Shown: positions 6,828-11,643 of the stretch, one piece after another
Numbering within the stretch: position 1 is the stretch's first letter
Layout: every line of letters starts with the position of its first letter
Notes under the pieces: generated by a model
What the model was told of the DNA's origin: nothing
Database searches by the model: none
What the model saw: only the letters and a program-made list of their open reading frames with translations
Assembly (NCBI GenBank): GCA_945873675.1
Contig: CAMCEP010000061.1
Span: forward strand, 1 to 11,643
DNA length: 11,643 nucleotides
Direction: 5' to 3'
DNA from: Asaia bogorensis
GTDB taxonomy: Bacteria > Pseudomonadota > Alphaproteobacteria > Acetobacterales > Acetobacteraceae
Translations under genes and position numbers: made by a program

Positions 6828-8207
6828 ATGACTGCGCGGGGCTGGAGCCCGGAATCATGGCGGAACATGCCGATCAGGCAGGTGCCGGAATATCCCGACC
6901 AGGCGGCTTTGGCCGCAATGGAAGCCAAGATCGCGCGATTTCCCCCGCTGGTTTTTGCCGGTGAGGCGCGGCGCCTCAAGGCCTCCTTGGCGCGTGCCGG
7001 CGATGGTCAGGCTTTCATCCTGCAGGGTGGCGACTGCGCCGAAAGCTTTGGCGATTTCACTGCCAATGTGATCCGCGATACTTTTCGCGTGCTGCTGCAA
7101 ATGGCGGTTGTGCTGACCTTTGGTGGCGCTTTGCCGGTGGTGAAGCTTGGCCGCATGGCCGGGCAATTCGCCAAGCCGCGGTCTTCCGATAGCGAAACGC
7201 GCGATGGCGTGACGCTGCCTTCCTATCGTGGCGACATCATCAATGGCCCGGATTTCGATCCGGCGTCGCGCATCCCTGATCCGTCGCGGATGGAATTCGC
7301 CTATATGCAATCCGCCGGCACGGTTAATTTGCTGCGCGCTTTCGCCACCGGCGGCTATGCGGATTTGCACGAAGTCCATCGCTGGAATCTGGGCTTTGTC
7401 GAAAGAAGCCCGCTTGCAGATCGCTATGCGGATTTGGCGACGCGCATTGATCAGACGCTGGCCTTCATGCAGGCCTGCGGCATGTCAGACCTGCCGCAAG
7501 TGCGGGAAACTGATTTCTACACCAGCCATGAAAGCCTGTTGTTGCCTTATGAACAGGCCATGACGCGGGTCGATTCCACTTCCGGCGATTGGTATGCCTG
7601 TTCGGCGCATTTTCTCTGGATTGGCGATCGCACGCGCCAGCCGGAAGGCGCCCATGTGGAATTCCTGCGGGGCGTCAGAAACCCCATCGGCATGAAGGTC
7701 GGCCCCAGCATGGACGCCGATGAATTGGTGCGGCTGACCGAAATCCTGAACCCGTCCAATGAAAAGGGGCGGCTCACGCTGATCTCCCGTATGGGTGCCG
7801 ATAAGGTGGAAGCGAAGCTCGCTCCGCTGGTCCGTGCTGTGACGCGCGCCGGGCGCAATGTCGTTTGGATTTGTGATCCCATGCATGGCAATACCACCAC
7901 CGTCGCCGGCTATAAGACCCGGCCTTTTGACGCCATTATTTCCGAAGTGCGCGGCTTTTTTGATGTGCATGAAGCGGAAGGCAGCTTCGCCGGCGGCGTG
8001 CATGTGGAAATGACCGGCAGTGACGTCACCGAATGCCTGGGCGGCGCCCATAAGCTGTCGGAGACCGATCTTTCGGCCAATTACGCGACCTCCTGCGATC
8101 CCAGGCTCAATGCCGAACAATCGCTGGAACTCGCCTTCCTGATCGCCGAGGAATTGAAGGCGCGGCGCGTGGCCGGCCTGACCGCACCGGCCCAGGCAGC
8201 GCAGTGA
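6828..8207 (+). CDS. 3-deoxy-7-phosphoheptulonate synthase, class II (DAHP synthase)
   Basis: This enzyme condenses phosphoenolpyruvate with erythrose 4-phosphate to DAHP, the first committed step of the shikimate pathway to aromatic amino acids, in the cytosol. The 459-residue length matches class II (AroAII) enzymes such as the Mycobacterium tuberculosis one. The metal ligands of the family are all present: C70 in QGGDCAESF, H353 in DPMHGNT, E394 in HVEMTGSDVTEC and D424 in SCDPRLN. The substrate-phosphate motif KLGRMAGQFAKPRS has R109, and G-D-R-T-R replaces the common G-E-R-T-R. The N-terminus WSPESWRNMPIRQVPEYPDQ is the standard one for the family, which supports the start. It is the first gene of the right-hand operon, and its TGA overlaps the pncB GTG by four bases. 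The link of an aromatic pathway gene to NAD genes is not an obvious pathway pairing. Feedback control cannot be read from the sequence. Confidence 0.95.
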   Translation: MTARGWSPESWRNMPIRQVPEYPDQAALAAMEAKIARFPPLVFAGEARRLKASLARAGDGQAFILQGGDCAESFGDFTANVIRDTFRVLLQMAVVLTFGGALPVVKLGRMAGQFAKPRSSDSETRDGVTLPSYRGDIINGPDFDPASRIPDPSRMEFAYMQSAGTVNLLRAFATGGYADLHEVHRWNLGFVERSPLADRYADLATRIDQTLAFMQACGMSDLPQVRETDFYTSHESLLLPYEQAMTRVDSTSGDWYACSAHFLWIGDRTRQPEGAHVEFLRGVRNPIGMKVGPSMDADELVRLTEILNPSNEKGRLTLISRMGADKVEAKLAPLVRAVTRAGRNVVWICDPMHGNTTTVAGYKTRPFDAIISEVRGFFDVHEAEGSFAGGVHVEMTGSDVTECLGGAHKLSETDLSANYATSCDPRLNAEQSLELAFLIAEELKARRVAGLTAPAQAAQ

Positions 8208-9397
8208 ACGCGCCCAGCAGCCGGGAGGGAACAACCCTTCCGGCGGCAGAGGATGTGGCGGATCGGGTGATTTCCGCCCGTGCCGATAGCTATTTCAATC
8301 GTACCAAGGCTGTGGTGCAGCGCTTTGGTGATACCAAAGTCACCTATGCGGTGTTTCTGCGCCGCCCGGTGATTTCGGCGCCTCGGTTGATGCTGGATTG
8401 GCTGAAGGCCGTGGCGGCGTCTCGCGCTACGGCATTCCAGATTGAAGTAATGCACGAAGAAGGCCAATGGGTCGGCGCGGGCGATCCCTTGCTTTATGTC
8501 AGCGGTTCCTTTGTGCAGCTGGTGGATCTGGAAACCATGCTGCTGCAAAAACTCGGCGCGGCCTGTGTTGCGGCCCATAACGCCTATCAGATGTGTGTCG
8601 AATTGCCGCAAACCGCTTTCCTCGCCATGGAAGCGCGCCACTGCGCCGGGGCGGAAATGCAGGACATGATGGCCTATGCCGCATCTGTCGGCAGCCGCGC
8701 CGCGCAGGCAGAAGGCGCCAAGGGCTTTATCGGCAATGCCAATGACGCGACAGCGCATTGGTTCGGCACGTCCAAGGGCTATGGCACCATGCCGCATGCG
8801 CTGATCGGCTATGCCGGCAGCACGGAGCGCGCGGCGGAGATGTTCCACGAAACCTTCCCGGATGAAAATCTGACCGTTTTGGTGGATTACTTTGGGCGGG
8901 AAGTGACCGATGGCCTGGCCGTCGCGCGCCGCTTTCCTGAATTGGCCGCTGCCGGGCGCCTAGCCATGCGGCTTGATACCCATGGCGGGCGCTTCCTTGA
9001 AGGGCTGGACCCGGCCGAAAGCTACGCCGTTCTGGAACGCCACGCCCCCCAGGCGACCCGCCGCTACCGGAGTGAGACAGAGCTCAGGCACCTGACCGGC
9101 ACTGGGGTTTCCGCCGCCGCCATCTGGCGCATGCGCGAAGCCCTGGATGAGGCAGGGTTTCCGCGGGTGCGCATTGTCGCCTCCTCTGGCTTTGGGGTCA
9201 CCAAATGCCGGGTTATGGCGGAAGCGCGCGCGCCGATTGATGTGGTCGGCACGGGCAGCTTCATCCCCGATACCTGGTCCGAAACCTATGCCACGGCGGA
9301 TATCGTTGCCTATAATGGCGTGCCGCGCGTGAAGATTGGCCGCGAATTCCTGCTGAAGCAGGGGGAGACCCGCCGGCGCAATGGCGGGCAGATTTAG
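8204..9397 (+). CDS. pncB: Nicotinate phosphoribosyltransferase
   Basis: This enzyme couples nicotinate and phosphoribosyl pyrophosphate, with ATP assistance, to nicotinate mononucleotide, the entry step of the Preiss-Handler NAD salvage route. The 397-residue length matches E. coli PncB (about 400). Visible motifs are ADSYFNRTK near the N-terminus, GTMPHAL with H198, which fits the histidine that is transiently phosphorylated in this family, LVDYFG, DTHGGRFLEG (258-267) in the phosphoribosyl-binding region, and V-A-S-S-G-F plus VVGTGSFIPD near the end. The start is GTG within GTGA, overlapping the DAHP synthase stop; the next in-frame ATG lies past the conserved N-terminal motif, so it is not the start. 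The ribosome site is weak (AGGCAG), consistent with translational coupling. nadE follows 53 bases downstream, which supports a role in NAD synthesis. Confidence 0.9.
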   Translation: MNAPSSREGTTLPAAEDVADRVISARADSYFNRTKAVVQRFGDTKVTYAVFLRRPVISAPRLMLDWLKAVAASRATAFQIEVMHEEGQWVGAGDPLLYVSGSFVQLVDLETMLLQKLGAACVAAHNAYQMCVELPQTAFLAMEARHCAGAEMQDMMAYAASVGSRAAQAEGAKGFIGNANDATAHWFGTSKGYGTMPHALIGYAGSTERAAEMFHETFPDENLTVLVDYFGREVTDGLAVARRFPELAAAGRLAMRLDTHGGRFLEGLDPAESYAVLERHAPQATRRYRSETELRHLTGTGVSAAAIWRMREALDEAGFPRVRIVASSGFGVTKCRVMAEARAPIDVVGTGSFIPDTWSETYATADIVAYNGVPRVKIGREFLLKQGETRRRNGGQI

Positions 9398-9427
9398 GGC
9401 GGGCTTAATCGGGTGATTTCACCCGCC
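9398..9427 (+). other. Competing hairpins in the pncB-nadE gap
   Basis: CGGGTG (9410-9415) and CACCCG (9420-9425) form a six-base stem around a four-base loop. GGCGGG (9398-9403) can instead pair with CCCGCC (9422-9427), so the two structures exclude one another. No T-run follows, which argues against a plain terminator. It begins directly after the pncB stop and ends 23 bases before the nadE start. Confidence 0.4.
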
Positions 9428-9450
9428 AGAGAAAACCTCTAGAAGGCGCC

Positions 9451-11115
9451 ATGGCCGAGACCCTGAAAATTGCCCTGGCGCAACTCAACCCCCATGAGGG
9501 TGCGCTAACCGCCAATGCGGCGTTGATCCGCAAAGCCCGCGCAGAGGCTGCGAAGCTTGGCGCCGATCTTGTGGTGACGCCGGAATTCTCCATCGCCGGC
9601 TATCCGCCGGAAGATCTGGTGCGCAAGCCCGCCTTCATCGCCGCCTGCGAAGCGGAAATCGCGGCCCTTGCCGCCGAGACCGCCGATGGCGGCCCGGGCC
9701 TGGTGGTGGGTGGCCCCTGGCAAGAAGGCGAGAAGGTTTTCAACGCGCTGTTCCTGCTGGAAGCCGGGCAGATCGCCGCGCGCCGTGCCAAGCATGAATT
9801 GCCGAATTACGGCGTGTTTGACGACAAGCGCGTTTTTGATGCCGGCCCCGCACCCGGCCCCATTCCCTTTCGCGGCTTTCGCCTTGGCCTGATGATTTGC
9901 GAGGATTGGTGGTTTCCCGCTGTTTCCGAAACGCTCAGTGAAACCGGTGCCGAAATCCTGATCGCCATCAATGGTTCTCCGTTCGAGGCGGAAAAGCATC
10001 AGGCGCGGCTTGATCTGGCGGTCTCCCGCTGCGTTGAAACCGGGCTTGGCTTTGTGTTTGTCAATCAAGTCGGCGGCCAGGATGAGTTGGTGTTCGAAGG
10101 CGCATCCTTCGTGATGAATGCTGATCGCAAGCTCGCGCATGTCATGCCCATGTTCAGCGAAGGGCTGCGCGTGACTGAATGGCGGCGTGACGGCGGTGTG
10201 CTGGCCTGCAGACCCGGAGAGATTGTGCCGGCCCTGCCTAAGCTTGAGCAAATCTATGGCGCCATGGTGCTGGGCCTGCGTGATTATGTGAACAAGAACC
10301 GCTTCCCCGGCGTGGTGCTTGGCCTATCTGGCGGCATTGATTCCGCAATTTCGGCTGCGGTCGCGGTGGATGCGTTGGGGCCGGATCGCGTGCGCGCGGT
10401 GATGATGCCATCGCCCTATACCAGCATTGAAAGCCTGGAAGATGCCGCCGAATGCGCGCAGCTTTTGGGCATCCGCTATGAGAATATCGGCATTGGCCCA
10501 GCGATGGAGGCTTTCGCGGGGATGTTGGCGCCAGCCTTCGGCAATCGCCCGTCCGATATCACGGAAGAAAATCTGCAATCGCGCATTCGTGGTGTGACGT
10601 TGATGGCGCTATCGAACAAATTCGGCGATATGCTGCTGACCACCGGCAATAAGAGTGAAATGAGCACGGGCTATGCCACGATTTATGGCGATATGTGCGG
10701 CGGTTATTCCGTACTGAAGGATGTCTACAAAACCACCGTCTTCGCGCTTTCGCGCTGGCGCAATGAACACCGCCCTGAAGGCGCTTTGGGACCGCTTGGC
10801 ATGGTGATGCCCGAACGCGTGATCACCAAGCCACCCAGCGCTGAATTGAAGCCCGATCAGAAGGATCAGGACAGCCTGCCGCCCTATGATGTGCTGGACG
10901 CCATTCTGGAAGGCCTGGTGGAGGGCGAAAAATCCGTGGATGCGCTGGTGGCAGATGGCTTTGATCGTGCGCTGGTGTTGCGGGTTTGGCGCTTGCTGGA
11001 TCGGGCAGAGTATAAGCGCCGGCAGGCACCGCCAGGTGTGAAGATCACGGCGCGCGCCTTTGGGCGGGATCGGCGCTACCCCATCACCAATGGCTTCACG
11101 GCGTTGATTTCATGA
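9451..11115 (+). CDS. nadE: NAD+ synthetase, glutamine-hydrolysing
   Basis: This enzyme converts nicotinate adenine dinucleotide to NAD+ with ATP, taking ammonia from glutamine, the last step of NAD synthesis in the cytosol. The 554-residue protein has two domains. The N-terminal nitrilase-type glutaminase (about 1-265) has the catalytic triad E45 (TPEFSIAGYPPEDL), K114 (AKHELPNYGVFDDKRVF) and C150 (LMICEDWWFP). The C-terminal ATP-pyrophosphatase-type synthetase (about 275-554) has the P-loop S-G-G-I-D-S at 293-298, TGNKSEMSTGYATIYGDMCG and ITKPPSAELKPDQKDQD. Length and order match bacterial long-form NadE and not the short ammonia-only type. AGAAGG at 9441-9446 is four bases before the ATG, rather close. 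It follows pncB after 53 bases, and its TGA overlaps the next ATG by four bases. Confidence 0.96.
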   Translation: MAETLKIALAQLNPHEGALTANAALIRKARAEAAKLGADLVVTPEFSIAGYPPEDLVRKPAFIAACEAEIAALAAETADGGPGLVVGGPWQEGEKVFNALFLLEAGQIAARRAKHELPNYGVFDDKRVFDAGPAPGPIPFRGFRLGLMICEDWWFPAVSETLSETGAEILIAINGSPFEAEKHQARLDLAVSRCVETGLGFVFVNQVGGQDELVFEGASFVMNADRKLAHVMPMFSEGLRVTEWRRDGGVLACRPGEIVPALPKLEQIYGAMVLGLRDYVNKNRFPGVVLGLSGGIDSAISAAVAVDALGPDRVRAVMMPSPYTSIESLEDAAECAQLLGIRYENIGIGPAMEAFAGMLAPAFGNRPSDITEENLQSRIRGVTLMALSNKFGDMLLTTGNKSEMSTGYATIYGDMCGGYSVLKDVYKTTVFALSRWRNEHRPEGALGPLGMVMPERVITKPPSAELKPDQKDQDSLPPYDVLDAILEGLVEGEKSVDALVADGFDRALVLRVWRLLDRAEYKRRQAPPGVKITARAFGRDRRYPITNGFTALIS

Positions 11116-11492
11116 GTGCTGGTCTCGATCCTCAGCTTTTCGGGGGCGGCGATTTGATTGTCCGCATCATGGATTTGTCGGGCGGCAATGGCAGCGATCC
11201 GGTGGAAGAAATCCGCGGCTTTCTTTCCATTGAACACGCCAACGCCTTTGCCCGCCGCTATGTGCGGGATTCTGTAGAACGCTGCCGCGCGCCGGGGCTT
11301 GATGCCAAGGCCGTTTTGGATTCCTGGTTCGCCTTTGGTGAGGATGCGGAAGTGGTTGGCGCTGCCGAAGCCGCCTGGATAAGCGGTAGTGAATTGAAGG
11401 GTTTCGCTGAAACCCCAGTGAAAGACAGTGAAGAACGCAATTGGCGCATGCTCGATCCGCGCCGCGATGAAGATTCTGAGGACGCGGCATGA
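11112..11492 (+). CDS. Small acidic protein of unknown function between nadE and gltX
   Basis: This 126-residue product is one I do not recognise. It is soluble-looking and acidic: I count about 26 Asp/Glu against 14 Lys/Arg, with a strongly charged C-terminus (LDPRRDEDSEDAA). No signal peptide, membrane segment or zinc-type cysteine pattern is visible; there is a single cysteine in the middle. The central part, from SIEHANAFARRYVRDSVERC to LDSWFAFGEDAEVV, has an amphipathic helical look and is the most likely folded core. It is probably a real gene: it overlaps nadE by ATGA at its start and gltX by ATGA at its end, and codon use resembles its neighbours. Tight coupling on both sides suggests co-production with NadE and GluRS, but no function can be deduced. 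Confidence 0.75.
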   Translation: MSAGLDPQLFGGGDLIVRIMDLSGGNGSDPVEEIRGFLSIEHANAFARRYVRDSVERCRAPGLDAKAVLDSWFAFGEDAEVVGAAEAAWISGSELKGFAETPVKDSEERNWRMLDPRRDEDSEDAA

Positions 11493-11643
11493 AACTCCGT
11501 TTTGCCCCTTCGCCCACTGGGCTTTTGCATGTCGGCAATGCGCGTGTCGCGTTGGCCAATTGGCTGCTCGCGCGCCGCCATGGCGGGGAATTCCTGCTGC
11601 GCCTGGATGATACGGATACCGAACGTTCCCGCACGGAATATGC
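11489..11643 (+). CDS. gltX: Glutamyl-tRNA synthetase, N-terminal fragment (cut by window end)
   Basis: This enzyme attaches glutamate to tRNA-Glu with ATP; in many alphaproteobacteria one of two GluRS copies also charges tRNA-Gln for later amidation. Only 51 complete codons are in the window. They start MKLRFAPSPTGLLHVGNAR, the class I synthetase signature, with HVGN (residues 14-17) as the HIGH motif, and continue through LANWLLARRHGG to LRLDDTDTERS, the next conserved GluRS motif. The D-D-T-D-T-E-R-S sequence separates it from the short GluQ-RS paralogue, which has E-D-I-D-P-P-R. The ATG at 11489 overlaps the preceding stop as ATGA, with GAGGA shortly upstream. Whether this is the tRNA-Glu-specific or the tRNA-Gln-charging copy cannot be told from the fragment. 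Confidence 0.9.
   Translation, partial: MKLRFAPSPTGLLHVGNARVALANWLLARRHGGEFLLRLDDTDTERSRTEY

Noticed and set aside
7485..8848. Two long minus-strand open frames opposite DAHP synthase and pncB
   Set aside because: Both lie opposite intact enzymes with full motif sets, and their translations look like reverse-strand shadows.
9505..10251. A 248-residue minus-strand open frame opposite the glutaminase domain of nadE
   Set aside because: The plus strand has a complete nitrilase triad, and the antisense frame has no supporting feature.
1..11643. Mobile elements, CRISPR arrays, tRNA genes, toxin-antitoxin or phage-defence systems
   Set aside because: None has any support on either strand: no spaced repeats, transposase motifs, tRNA cloverleaf or defence-type domains. 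All recognised genes are housekeeping or metabolic.

Overview
The window looks like ordinary chromosomal DNA from a GC-rich alphaproteobacterium, most likely of the Rhodospirillales/Acetobacteraceae type. This rests on the GC-rich third codon positions, the protein motif styles (class II DAHP synthase, a GluRS with an HVGN signature, glutathione-dependent enzymes) and tight start/stop overlaps between genes. The taxon is an inference from gene style, not from a marker gene. No tRNA, rRNA, CRISPR array, insertion sequence, integrase or phage gene is visible. Coding density is very high, and the longest non-coding stretch is about 105 bases.

Left block (1-5549, + strand): a 5'-truncated succinate-semialdehyde dehydrogenase (gabD), a stand-alone MaoC hot-dog hydratase, glutathione reductase (gor), an MFS exporter-like protein and glutathione-dependent formaldehyde dehydrogenase (frmA/class III ADH). 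The first four are joined by a 4-base overlap, a 22-base gap and a 1-base overlap, and frmA follows after 63 bases. The common theme is aldehyde oxidation and glutathione: gor regenerates the GSH on which frmA depends. The usual partner of frmA, S-formylglutathione hydrolase, is not in the window.

Centre (5559-6722, - strand): a cytoplasmic serine hydrolase of the beta-lactamase/EstB esterase superfamily. It converges on frmA with only 9 bases between stop codons, and diverges from the right block across an intergenic region holding a 6+6 base inverted repeat.

Right block (6828-11643, + strand): class II DAHP synthase (first step of the shikimate pathway), nicotinate phosphoribosyltransferase (pncB), glutamine-dependent NAD+ synthetase (nadE), a small acidic protein of unknown function, and the start of glutamyl-tRNA synthetase (gltX), cut by the window end. 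Three of the four junctions are 4-base start/stop overlaps (GTGA, ATGA, ATGA), so translational coupling is likely. pncB and nadE catalyse the first and last steps of the Preiss-Handler salvage route to NAD.

I found no convincing previously undescribed system. The points most worth a second look are a cluster of substitutions in the cofactor-binding stretch of GabD, the unusual gene order of the left block, the inverted repeats at 6780-6800 and 9398-9427, and the uncharacterised acidic protein wedged between nadE and gltX.
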